A DNA stretch of 6,843 nucleotides, from contig JABDPP010000192.1 of assembly GCA_013042765.1 (NCBI GenBank), positions 1-6,843 of the forward strand, given 5' to 3'. The notes beneath the pieces are model-generated. The model was not told the origin of the DNA and ran no database searches. It saw only the letters and a program-made list of their open reading frames with translations. Each line of letters begins with the position of its first letter. Position 1 is the first letter of the stretch. Below, one piece after another: positions 1 through 6,027 of this stretch. The translations under genes were made by a program, and so were the position numbers. The stretch comes from Litoreibacter sp. GTDB taxonomy: Bacteria > Pseudomonadota > Alphaproteobacteria > Rhodobacterales > Rhodobacteraceae.

Positions 1-625
1 CTTCACGCCCGCTGAGAAGCCGGATATCAAACCAACGCCGAAACAAAGCCGGGGTGTTGGGGCCGGCACGCTCAATCAGAGCAAGGGCCGGGTCAAGCGC
101 ACCCATAGCAAGAAGCTTGTCGATCCGGGCCAAAAAAAGCCGAGCCTCCGGGCTGCTGTCAATCGGTGGATCAAGCTCTGCCAGCAGGAGCCGCCGCAGC
201 AACATATTGAGCGGCGGGGGCATGTCGATCCTTTGCGCCCCGATCATCCTGACGAGCTTGCTGCTTCCCGTCGGTCCCCAGAAATTACGCGGCAACCCTG
301 TTACGCTTGCTGGCAACAGGCCAACGGCATCGGCTTTGACCTGCCCGATCGGACTGGTTGTAATGTCTTCGGGAATCGCCGAACGCGGGCGGCCGGCGTC
401 CGAGGAGACATCCTCAGGCCCGGTAATCGGGACGACAAAGATGTCCGAAAGCCATTCTATTGCGGAAAATGGAGGCTCTGCGACGGGCTCAGATCCGTTT
501 GGAAGGGGCGCAGCCGTCTGTGGCGAAGGGTCGGGTGCCGATTGTGCGACAAGCCCTGCCGGCATCGCGCTGGCAAGAACTGTCAGCACACAGACGTGCA
601 TCCATTTTGCGAAATCAGTTCGCAT
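1..625 (-). CDS. Exported protein of unknown function, C-terminus cut by window edge
   Basis: An open frame runs from the ATG at 625 to the left edge without a stop, giving 208 residues of an incomplete protein. It begins MRTDFAKWMH, followed by a hydrophobic stretch (about residues 11-27, ending GLVA before QSA), which looks like a Sec signal peptide, so the product is probably periplasmic. Residues about 28-50 are rich in Pro, Ala and Ser and look like a linker. The last 60 residues visible are Leu/Ala-rich and probably helical (LARIDKLLAMGALDPALALI), reminiscent of TPR-like or other helical repeats, but no motif is firm. The start overlaps the end of the upstream 44-residue gene by 11 bases, in a different frame, which suggests translational coupling. 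I do not recognise a characterised family. The codon use is typical of its neighbours, and the antisense open frame over the same DNA lacks any protein-like pattern. Confidence 0.72.
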   Translation of the reverse strand, partial: MRTDFAKWMHVCVLTVLASAMPAGLVAQSAPDPSPQTAAPLPNGSEPVAEPPFSAIEWLSDIFVVPITGPEDVSSDAGRPRSAIPEDITTSPIGQVKADAVGLLPASVTGLPRNFWGPTGSSKLVRMIGAQRIDMPPPLNMLLRRLLLAELDPPIDSSPEARLFLARIDKLLAMGALDPALALIERAGPNTPALFRRWFDIRLLSGRE

Positions 626-749
626 CCAGCTCGACCGGTTCGTTGACCTCGACCCGGTTCGGTTGAAGATCGCCGAGAAACGCGAAAGCCGTCAGCCCGA
701 TCGCCCCGATGACACCCAGAAAAAAAAGTACCTTTAACAGTCTCAACAT
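615..749 (-). CDS. Small single-span membrane protein, 44 residues
   Basis: The protein begins MLRLLKVLFF and has one hydrophobic segment (about residues 4-26), followed by a short hydrophilic tail rich in Val, Glu and Asn (EVNEPVELDAN). It is probably anchored in the inner membrane by its N-terminal helix. I chose the ATG at 749 because a purine-rich stretch (AAGGG, 753-757 on the plus strand) lies just upstream and the membrane helix then starts at once. An in-frame ATG at 797 would add 16 residues but has no visible ribosome site. The stop lies 11 bases inside the next minus-strand gene, an exported protein, so the two are probably one transcript, diverging from aroK. Function is unknown. 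That similar small proteins occur beside aroK in related marine alphaproteobacteria is my recollection and was not checked. Confidence 0.65.
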   Translation of the reverse strand: MLRLLKVLFFLGVIGAIGLTAFAFLGDLQPNRVEVNEPVELDAN

Positions 750-788
750 CTGCCCTTGCCCCACTTTCTTAATTGCGCTTTGCACGCT

Positions 789-817
789 TTGAGACATTCA
801 TATATTGCCAGTTTAAA
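789..817 (+). promoter_or_regulatory. Candidate sigma-70-type promoter for aroK-aroB
   Basis: TTGAGA (789-794) and TTTAAA (812-817) are separated by 17 bases. They lie 28 bases upstream of the GTG start of aroK and in the only spacer available to the aroK-aroB unit. Both hexamers are imperfect and alphaproteobacterial promoters are loosely conserved, so this is a suggestion from spacing and position only. Confidence 0.3.
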
Positions 818-844
818 GAGATCACCCCTCTCAAGCAATGATAC

Positions 845-1420
845 GTGGATTTGAGCGACACCATGCCAGCCAATGCCGGAGTTTTGACGCAGCCTGTGGT
901 GCTGGTGGGGATGATGGGCTCGGGCAAGACGGCTGTCGGCGGCGCATTGGCACGCATGCTGGGGGTCGATTTTCTTGATTCGGATGATGCTATCGTGACT
1001 GCCGCGAACATGAGCATTGCCGAAATTTTCGAGCGTGATGGCGAGCCGTTCTTCCGAAAGCGCGAGACCGAAGTTCTGGCCCGTTTGCTGGACGGCAAGC
1101 CGGCCGTTCTGTCAACAGGTGGCGGCGCGTTCTTGTCGCCGGAAAACCGCGAACTCATCGCAGACAGGGCCGTTTCTGTCTGGCTAAAGGCAGATCTCGA
1201 CCTGCTCTGGTCGCGCGTCCGCCATAAGACAACGCGGCCCTTGCTGCGTACCGATAACCCTTACGAGACTCTCAAGGAGATCGCCGGGGAGCGGAATCCG
1301 ATCTATGCCAAGGCTGAGCTCGCGGTGGAGGCGCATGCGGATTACTCGATCGAGCAGATGGCACAATCAGTCTACGAAACGCTCAAATCCGCGGGCCATG
1401 TTGTCGAAGGGGGGCAGTGA
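845..1420 (+). CDS. aroK: Shikimate kinase
   Basis: This cytosolic enzyme phosphorylates shikimate at the 3-hydroxyl using ATP, the fifth step of the shikimate pathway towards chorismate and aromatic amino acids. The 191-residue product has the full family pattern. The P-loop GMMGSGKT is at 22-29. The shikimate-binding DSD is at 45-47, and an Arg lies in FFRKRE (about 71). The Gly-rich GGG is at 92-94, and the lid motif RPLL, whose Arg contacts the nucleotide, is at 131-134. The substrate-binding Arg is in ERNPIY (about 150). The length is slightly above the usual 170-180 because of a variable N-terminus. The frame opens with GTG at 845, but ATG at 863 (residue 7) is an equally credible start, and neither has a strong ribosome site. 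Its TGA overlaps the aroB ATG by one base. Confidence 0.95.
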   Translation: MDLSDTMPANAGVLTQPVVLVGMMGSGKTAVGGALARMLGVDFLDSDDAIVTAANMSIAEIFERDGEPFFRKRETEVLARLLDGKPAVLSTGGGAFLSPENRELIADRAVSVWLKADLDLLWSRVRHKTTRPLLRTDNPYETLKEIAGERNPIYAKAELAVEAHADYSIEQMAQSVYETLKSAGHVVEGGQ

Positions 1421-2532
1421 TGGAACAATTGCGTGTCGAGCTGGGTGCTCGATCCTATGACATCGTAATCGGGGAGGGGCTTCTGGCCCGGTCCGGTGAA
1501 TTGATTGCCCCGTCTCTAAAGCGGCCGCGGGTCGCGGTTGTCACGGATGAGAACGTGGCCGCATTGCACCTTGAGGCGCTGCGGTCTGGCCTCGCGGCGA
1601 CCGGGATCGAGATGGTATCACTCATCCTGCCATCGGGAGAGACCACCAAGGGCTGGACGGAGTTTTCGCGCACCGTCGACTGGCTGCTGGAGCAAAAGAT
1701 CGAGCGTTCGGATGTCGTTGTCGCCTTTGGCGGAGGTGTGATCGGTGATCTGGTGGGCTTCGCCGCTGCGGTTCTGCGACGGGGCGTGCGTTTCGTGCAG
1801 ATCCCAACCTCCTTGCTGGCGCAGGTTGACAGCTCGGTTGGTGGCAAGACCGGGATCAACTCGGTCCATGGCAAGAACCTGATCGGCGCGTTTCACCAAC
1901 CGAGCCTTGTGCTGGCCGATGTGGGCGTGCTGGGCACGCTGACGCCGCGTGATTTCCTCGCGGGCTATGGTGAGGTGGTTAAATACGGCCTGCTCGGCGA
2001 CGAAGGTTTTTTCAGTTGGCTGGAGCGTGAGGGACCGGCATTGGCCGGGGGCGATGTGGCGAAGCGGATCGAGGCGGTGCGGCGTTCTTGCCAGATGAAG
2101 GCCGATATCGTGGCCCGCGACGAGACCGAGCAGGGCGATCGTGCCCTTTTGAACCTTGGGCACACCTTCTGTCATGCCCTGGAAGCGGCGACAGGGTATT
2201 CGGACCGTCTCCTGCATGGGGAAGGGGTGGCAATCGGGTGCGCCCTGGCATTCGAGGTCTCCGCGCGGCTTGGGCTTTGTGCACAGGAAGATCCAAGCCG
2301 GGTGCGCGCGCATCTTAAAGATATGGGTATGAAGACAGATCTGGCCGATATTCCTGGCGATCTGCCCGACGCCGACGCTCTGATCGCGCTGATGGGACAA
2401 GATAAGAAAGTTGTCGACGGGCGCATCAATTTCATTATGGCACGTGGTATCGGTGAGGCCTTCGTGACCTCCGATGTTGATCTCGATGTCGTGAGCAGCG
2501 CTCTGACTGAGGGGCTGGCGGCGCGAGGCTAA
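1420..2532 (+). CDS. aroB: 3-dehydroquinate synthase
   Basis: AroB converts DAHP to 3-dehydroquinate, the second step of the shikimate pathway, using NAD and a divalent metal. The 370-residue protein matches the usual length. Visible motifs are SGETTKGW (72-79) and the NAD-binding GGGVIGD (104-110). The substrate and NAD loop PTSLLAQVDSSVGGKTGIN lies at 129-147, followed by GKNLIGAFHQP. The expected metal ligands are Glu185 (GYGEVVKYG), His248 (LGHTF) and His266 (LLHGEGVA). The motif usually written GHTFGHA reads GHTFCHA here, with Cys251 replacing Gly. The ATG at 1420 is preferred over the GTG three bases earlier because GAAGGGGGG ends about six bases before it. The TGATG overlap with aroK implies co-transcription and coupled translation. 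No clear terminator follows. Confidence 0.97.
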   Translation: MEQLRVELGARSYDIVIGEGLLARSGELIAPSLKRPRVAVVTDENVAALHLEALRSGLAATGIEMVSLILPSGETTKGWTEFSRTVDWLLEQKIERSDVVVAFGGGVIGDLVGFAAAVLRRGVRFVQIPTSLLAQVDSSVGGKTGINSVHGKNLIGAFHQPSLVLADVGVLGTLTPRDFLAGYGEVVKYGLLGDEGFFSWLEREGPALAGGDVAKRIEAVRRSCQMKADIVARDETEQGDRALLNLGHTFCHALEAATGYSDRLLHGEGVAIGCALAFEVSARLGLCAQEDPSRVRAHLKDMGMKTDLADIPGDLPDADALIALMGQDKKVVDGRINFIMARGIGEAFVTSDVDLDVVSSALTEGLAARG

Positions 2533-2615
2533 GTCCCAGCTTTGTTGGTTATCGGTTCAGGCCGGTGTCGTGTCAGTAGAGATCGCGAACGCGGATTACT
2601 GATAAATGTGGCCCC

Positions 2616-3020
2616 CTAGATATTTTGCCCCGTTATCACATCCAAAGGTGACGATGCGTTTTCCGGATCGATAACTCGGATATCCTGAAGGCGTGCACGG
2701 TGGAGAAACGGCGGCTCAAAACCGACGGCGATCCCCTCGATCCGGTGTGGGCCGCCCTTTCCGTGGTCAGGAGTGGAGCCTGCAGCGGTTCAAGGGCGAT
2801 AATGGCTGGATCATACCTGATGCCAGCAATCCGTCAGGTGTGCCCATCAGGGCCGCACCGGTTCACACAGCAGCGATCAGCGCGTCAATTGCGCCGTCCA
2901 TATCGGTCGCGATTTCTCGCCCCATGGGATCGTAACCTCGGCCCCACCCGCTGGCTCAAATGCTCTCAACCTGATCAGCGGGGTGTATCCTATCGCTTCG
3001 AGTGCGTTTCGCGCAAGCAT
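2616..3020 (-). pseudogene. Cysteine synthase (CysK/CysM family) remnant
   Basis: Three reading frames on the minus strand together recall a PLP-dependent cysteine synthase. From 3020 the frame reads MLARNALEAIGYTPLIRL then FEPAGGAEV, the N-terminal family signature (EAIGNTPLIRL). Around 2935-2940 it jumps to a segment reading REIATDMDGAIDALIAAV, a stop, then TGAALMGT. That resembles the mid-protein GTGGTL glycine loop with a Gly codon (GGA) changed to TGA at 2863-2865. A one-base loss near 2816 leads to YDPAIIALEPLQAPLLTT. A second near 2761 leads to GGPHRIEGIAVGFEPPFL, the conserved C-terminal-half motif (compare PHKIQGIGAGF), ending at TAG 2616-2618. The catalytic-lysine region (NPGGSVKDR) and the C-terminal end are missing, so no active enzyme can be made. 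Some 120-140 central codons appear deleted, an estimate by memory of family length. The assignment to this superfamily is firm; the exact subfamily is not. Confidence 0.82.
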
Positions 3021-3164
3021 GTGGATCTCATCTGGTCCGCGCGAGCAGATGTCGTTGCTCCGGGCGAAAGATGATCTCACTCCACGCTAAGGGAATTCCG
3101 TGCTTGCGTCATCACAGATGTCTTATCGTCGAACGGCGGAGCGGAGCGATATCGGACGAGTCCA
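3021..3164. other. Spacer with no recognisable gene
   Basis: Between the start of the cysteine synthase remnant and the ssb terminator I see no conserved protein pattern, RNA gene or repeat. A minus-strand open frame continues upstream of the remnant to 3080 (MRSSFARSND...), but these 20 residues resemble nothing I know and may be former upstream sequence. The spacer 2533-2615 after aroB is equally featureless and has no convincing terminator hairpin. Confidence 0.5.
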
Positions 3165-3197
3165 CAAAGAAAAAGGCGGCACGCGTGGTGCCGCCTT
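3165..3197 (-). terminator. Intrinsic terminator downstream of ssb
   Basis: A perfect 10-base-pair stem, AAGGCGGCAC (3173-3182) and GTGCCGCCTT (3188-3197), encloses a five-base loop. Read on the minus strand the hairpin is followed directly by TTTTTCTTTG, the U-tract of a Rho-independent terminator. It lies 23 bases beyond the ssb stop codon. It also separates ssb transcription from the pseudogene region. Confidence 0.9.
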
Positions 3198-3220
3198 GTC
3201 ATTTCAATAGCAAGCCTTGC

Positions 3221-3706
3221 TCAGAATGGGATTTCGTCGTCGATATCGCTGGGCGGGCGCGACTGGCCGCCACCCGAAGGACCGCTGTCGTATTCGCCGC
3301 CGCCAAAACCGCCGCCGCTGTCACCCACACCAATAGGCGCACCACCGCCGCCGTCACGGCTATCGAGGAACGTCATTTCACCGGCATAAGGGCGCAACAC
3401 CACTTCGGTTGAATAGCGGTCCTGACCAGACTGGTCCTGCCATTTCCGGGTTTCCAGCTTGCCCTCAATATAAACTTTCGAGCCCTTGCGCAGATATTGC
3501 TCTGCAAGGCGCGCAAGGTTTTCGTTGAAAATCGCGACAGAGTGCCATTCAGTTCGTTCGCGCCGCTCGCCGGTGTTGCGGTCTTTCCAATTCTCGGAGG
3601 TGGCGATCCGCAAATTGCAGACCTTGCCGCCGTTTTGGAATGTGCGCACTTCCGGGTCGCGCCCCAGATTGCCGATGAGAATGACTTTGTTGACTGATCC
3701 TGCCAT
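3221..3706 (-). CDS. ssb: Single-stranded DNA-binding protein
   Basis: SSB coats single-stranded DNA at replication forks and during repair and recombination, and recruits partner enzymes through its C-terminal tip. The 161-residue protein has an OB fold at about residues 4-114. It opens [21 protein letters not shown] and continues with NLRIATSE, the DNA-contacting Trp40 and Trp54 (TEWHSVAIF), and [17 protein letters not shown] with Trp89. A Gly/Ser-rich flexible linker (about 118-148) leads to the acidic partner-binding tip DIDDEIPF. I set the start at 3706 because homologues begin MA..VNKV and GGGGGAG (3714-3720) stands seven bases upstream. An in-frame ATG 20 codons further out gives a Cys-rich lead that does not fit the family. 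The gene is single and ends at a strong terminator. Two GAATC sites lie just upstream of its ribosome site. Confidence 0.97.
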   Translation of the reverse strand: MAGSVNKVILIGNLGRDPEVRTFQNGGKVCNLRIATSENWKDRNTGERRERTEWHSVAIFNENLARLAEQYLRKGSKVYIEGKLETRKWQDQSGQDRYSTEVVLRPYAGEMTFLDSRDGGGGAPIGVGDSGGGFGGGEYDSGPSGGGQSRPPSDIDDEIPF

Positions 3707-3720
3707 GTGGCTGCTCCCCC

Positions 3721-3736
3721 GAATCTTACTCGAATC
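3721..3736. promoter_or_regulatory. Pair of GANTC sites upstream of ssb
   Basis: GAATC occurs at 3721-3725 and again at 3732-3736, eleven bases (about one helical turn) apart, immediately upstream of the ssb ribosome site. GANTC is the target of the cell-cycle methyltransferase CcrM in alphaproteobacteria, where promoter methylation can tie transcription to replication. The same bases also read GAAT-N7-GAAT, one mismatch per half from the alphaproteobacterial LexA box GAAC-N7-GAAC. Either role is inference. Confidence 0.35.
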
Positions 3737-3858
3737 CTGTCTTTCACTGACCCTACAACAGCACAACCGGGTCTATAAGGTCGAAAGCTCAATGAGGAGT
3801 AAAAACGCTCAAGATCCGCGGATGTGCATCGGATCTGGTCGCGGCAGGGCTTTCGCTT

Positions 3859-3864
3859 TATAGT
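3859..3864 (+). promoter_or_regulatory. Candidate -10 element for the lytic transglycosylase gene
   Basis: TATAGT lies about 30 bases upstream of the likely start in the 185-base spacer between ssb and the divergent transglycosylase gene. No convincing -35 hexamer stands 16-18 bases before it, so support is weak. The spacer 3707-3891 holds no gene. It does contain GCTCAA twice, at 3787-3792 and 3807-3812, exactly 20 bases apart. Confidence 0.2.
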
Positions 3865-3891
3865 GCGCTGGTCTGATCTTTGGGGGTTTGG

Positions 3892-4530
3892 GTGTTGAGT
3901 TTGCGTGTGGGGCGTTTTGCGAGTTTGAGTTGCCGCGGTCTATTCGGAGCGGTTGCCGTTGCTCTTTCATCCAGTTTCATGAGTGCTCCGGTCTTTTCTG
4001 AAGGGCTGGTGTCATCTGGGTCGACCAGCTCAAGATCTGCAATCTTTCAATCTCAGGCACGGCTGCTGGATGGGCGATTGTCCTCGCAATATCGGGCGGC
4101 CCGGCAGGAAGCGCAGGCGCTCGGCTCCAGAAGCTTCAGTACGATCCCGGCCTATGGCGGCTCCTACCGTGGCGTTTACCTGTCCAGGGCGAAGGCCATG
4201 GCGCGCAAACATGGCGTACCGGAGGACCTGTTCTTGCGGCTCGTACAGCAGGAAAGCGGCTGGAACCCGAACGCGCGGTCGCGCAAGGGGGCCATTGGTC
4301 TGGCCCAACTGATGCCCGCTACGGCGCGCCAGCTTGGGGTCAACCCGCGCGATCCCAACCAGAACCTCGACGGCGGGGCACGCTACCTGTCGCGCATGTA
4401 TCGCAAGTTCGGAAGCTGGCGCCTGGCGCTGGCGGCTTACAATGCGGGTCCGGGGGCGGTTGAGAAATATGACGGTGTTCCGCCTTACCGGGAAACCCGC
4501 AATTACGTGAAGAAGATCCTGGGCGGCTGA
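3892..4530 (+). CDS. Secreted lytic transglycosylase, SLT domain
   Basis: The enzyme probably cleaves the MurNAc-GlcNAc bond of peptidoglycan in the periplasm, forming 1,6-anhydro ends, in cell-wall remodelling. Taking GTG 3892 as start gives 212 residues. An Arg-containing N-terminus and a hydrophobic stretch ([16 protein letters not shown], about 17-32) form a signal peptide. A variable linker of about 60 residues follows, then a C-terminal SLT domain (about 98-212). The catalytic Glu121 is in [10 protein letters not shown], followed by [22 protein letters not shown], the [10 protein letters not shown] motif and PYRETRNYV, all hallmarks of family 1 lytic transglycosylases. The start is uncertain: TTG 3880, GTG 3892 and TTG 3895 are all in frame, and GGGGG at 3882-3886 favours 3892 or 3895. 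The gene stands alone, divergent from ssb and convergent with the crotonase gene. No lipobox is placed to make it a lipoprotein. Confidence 0.92.
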   Translation: MLSLRVGRFASLSCRGLFGAVAVALSSSFMSAPVFSEGLVSSGSTSSRSAIFQSQARLLDGRLSSQYRAARQEAQALGSRSFSTIPAYGGSYRGVYLSRAKAMARKHGVPEDLFLRLVQQESGWNPNARSRKGAIGLAQLMPATARQLGVNPRDPNQNLDGGARYLSRMYRKFGSWRLALAAYNAGPGAVEKYDGVPPYRETRNYVKKILGG

Positions 4531-4601
4531 CGGCGCGCCACGATCCGCGACGGGCAGAGCCTTCAGAGCTGCGCCATCGGATATTTATAGAAAAATGAAA
4601 G

Positions 4602-5393
4602 CTACTCGGACCAGTTGGGCGGGCGTTTTTCGAGGAACGCGCTGATACCTTCTTCGGTGTCGCGGAAGATCATGTTCTGGACCATGACATCACCTGCATA
4701 ATTGTAGGCCTCGGAGACCGGCATCTGGATTTGCTCGTAGAAGGCCTGTTTGCCGATCTTCACCGCAACGCCCAGCTTGGCGGCCATAACGGCGGCCAGC
4801 GCGTCGGTTTCCTGCGCGAGGGTCTCGGGCGTGGCAACGCGGTTGATCAGGCCAAGTTCGCGGGCGCGGGCCGCGTCGATGAACTCGCCGGTCGTGAGCA
4901 TTTCGAAAGCCTGTTTGCGGGGAATGTTGCGGCTGAGAGCAACCATGGGGGTTGAGCAGAAGAGCCCGATATTGACCCCGTTCACACCAAAGCGCGTGCC
5001 TTCGGCGGCAACGGCCAGATCGCAGGAGGCGACAAGCTGACAGCCTGCGGCCGTTGCGATGCCATGGACTTGCGCGATGACCGGCTGCGGCATTTTCTGG
5101 ATGCTCATCATCATCGTGGCACAGCGCTCGAACAGGTCCTTGAAGGCCGTCTTGCCACCATCCTCGCTTTGCCGCGCCGCCGTCATCTCCTTGAGGTCGT
5201 GACCGGCACAAAACGCTTTGCCCGCGCCTGACAGGACAACAGCCTTTATCGACTGATCTTCCGCAATCTCGTCGAACGCGCCTTGAAGCGCCGCCAGCAT
5301 GTCATTGGACAAGGCGTTCAGCTTGCCAGGTGTGTTCATGGTAAGACGCGCAATTGACGCTGCGTCTTCGCGGATCAGGATCTCGTCATTCAT
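4602..5393 (-). CDS. Crotonase-fold protein, enoyl-CoA hydratase/isomerase family
   Basis: The 263-residue protein is a full-length crotonase, expected to be cytosolic and to bind an acyl-CoA thioester. Motifs in order are KLNALS (24-29) and GAGKAFCAGHDLKEM (57-70), whose AGHDL supplies part of the CoA site and oxyanion hole. HGIATAAGCQLVASCDLAVA (about 110-129) holds the second oxyanion Gly. TTGEFIDAARARELGLINRV follows (168-186). The two glutamates that catalyse hydration in classical enoyl-CoA hydratase are replaced by Gln119 and Gly139 by motif alignment, so it may not be a true hydratase. It resembles the ECHDC3-like subgroup with AGHDLKEM, whose substrate is not well established. I chose ATG 5393 because GGAGG lies ten bases upstream and the longer frame adds a non-conserved lead. 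A thioesterase gene diverges 58 bases away. No clear terminator separates it from the convergent transglycosylase gene. Confidence 0.92.
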   Translation of the reverse strand: MNDEILIREDAASIARLTMNTPGKLNALSNDMLAALQGAFDEIAEDQSIKAVVLSGAGKAFCAGHDLKEMTAARQSEDGGKTAFKDLFERCATMMMSIQKMPQPVIAQVHGIATAAGCQLVASCDLAVAAEGTRFGVNGVNIGLFCSTPMVALSRNIPRKQAFEMLTTGEFIDAARARELGLINRVATPETLAQETDALAAVMAAKLGVAVKIGKQAFYEQIQMPVSEAYNYAGDVMVQNMIFRDTEEGISAFLEKRPPNWSE

Positions 5394-5451
5394 CTTGTCA
5401 GGTCCTCCGTTTCGCGTGAACATTAGCCGGTGTCTCGGGTGAGGGGAATGC

Positions 5452-5889
5452 ATGGAATTGAAAATGACAGAGGCGGAGTTGAAGGCCTTTCTGGCGCGCG
5501 ATTTCCCGCAGGTGGCTCAGGATTTCGAGTTCGTAGAGCTCAAGCCCTTTGACATTACGATGGCACTGTCTGCTGCCGACAAGCATCTGCGTCCGGGTGG
5601 CACGGTGTCGGGTCCGTCGATGTTTGCACTCGCCGATGTCTGTGCTTACTTCGCGGTGCTGTCGATGCTCGGGCCGGTGGCGCTGGCAGTGACCACGAAT
5701 ATTTCTATGGATTTCATGCGCAAACCCGCGCCGGGCCGGTTGTTGTGCCGGATGGAGCTCTTGAAGCTTGGCCGGTCGCTGGCGGTAACTGAGGGGCGCC
5801 TGTTCTCCGAAAAGGTGCCGGACAAGCCCGTGGCGCGTGCGTCCTTGACCTATTCAATTCCACCGGATGCGCCAATTTCTGTGGGGTAA
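5452..5889 (+). CDS. Hotdog-fold thioesterase, PaaI/4HBT family
   Basis: This small protein (145 residues, normal for the family) probably hydrolyses an acyl-CoA or aryl-CoA thioester. The hotdog core shows HLRPGGTVSGPSMFALADVCAYF (about 45-67). The conserved Gly-Gly turn and the helix with Asp62 (ALAD) correspond to the catalytic Asp of PaaI-type enzymes. Strands TTNISMDFMRKPAPG (81-95) and GRSLAVTEGRLFSE (107-120) follow. The His-Gly-Gly motif typical of PaaI reads Pro-Gly-Gly here, so substrate preference may differ. GAGGGG at 5441-5446 is a good ribosome site five bases before ATG 5452. Met5 at 5464 is a less likely start. The gene diverges from the crotonase gene, suggesting a shared acyl-CoA theme but not proving one. 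The true substrate cannot be told from the sequence. Confidence 0.88.
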   Translation: MELKMTEAELKAFLARDFPQVAQDFEFVELKPFDITMALSAADKHLRPGGTVSGPSMFALADVCAYFAVLSMLGPVALAVTTNISMDFMRKPAPGRLLCRMELLKLGRSLAVTEGRLFSEKVPDKPVARASLTYSIPPDAPISVG

Positions 5890-5946
5890 AATAATACCTA
5901 AATCACAAACTATTGTTTTCAATTGATTAAAAACGATTGGTGGCAG

Positions 5947-5973
5947 TTGACGAGGCCGCGGAAACCCTTAAAA
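5947..5973 (+). promoter_or_regulatory. Candidate promoter of the rplM-rpsI operon
   Basis: TTGACG (5947-5952) is a near-perfect -35 hexamer. It is preceded by a strikingly AT-rich stretch (5888-5938) that could act as an UP element, as is common for ribosomal genes. The best -10-like bases are TTAAAA (5968-5973) after a 15-base spacer, which is short, so the -10 position is uncertain. Confidence 0.4.
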
Positions 5974-5976
5974 AGC

Positions 5977-6006
5977 GTCCATCCCAAGGGGAATTCCCCC
6001 ATGGAC
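5977..6006 (+). promoter_or_regulatory. Hairpin in the rplM leader, possible autoregulatory element
   Basis: GTCCAT (5977-5982) pairs with ATGGAC (6001-6006) and encloses GGGGAATTCCCC (5988-5999), which can fold as a GGGG/CCCC stem with an AATT loop. The unpaired bases between the two stems are CCCAA on one side and a single C on the other. The hairpin lies between the likely promoter and the rplM ribosome site (AGGG, 6017-6020). It lacks a U-tract, so it is not an ordinary terminator. Ribosomal protein operons often carry leader structures bound by their own product, which makes feedback control by L13 or S9 a reasonable inference. Confidence 0.5.
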
Positions 6007-6027
6007 CTTACGATTTAGGGAAATGTC

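Noticed and set aside
54..737. Plus-strand open frame of 227 codons
   Set aside because: It lies antisense to the exported-protein and small membrane-protein genes. Its sequence is Ser/Arg-rich with no domain pattern, whereas the minus strand shows a signal peptide and a membrane helix.
1618..2400. Minus-strand open frame of 260 codons
   Set aside because: It is entirely antisense to aroB, whose motifs are unmistakable, and is an expected by-product of GC-rich coding sequence.
2693..3074. Two plus-strand open frames (80 and 124 codons) in the aroB-ssb gap
   Set aside because: They are antisense to the cysteine synthase remnant, with low-complexity Arg/Ser-rich translations and no ribosome site.
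3880..4530. Lipoprotein signal in the transglycosylase (SLSC near the N-terminus)
   Set aside because: The Cys comes before the hydrophobic core rather than after it, so it cannot be a lipobox; an ordinary signal peptide fits better.
4531..4601. Possible bidirectional terminator between the convergent transglycosylase and crotonase genes
   Set aside because: Only a four-base GCAG/CTGC pairing with a long loop and no U-tract is visible; CAGAGC is merely repeated directly.
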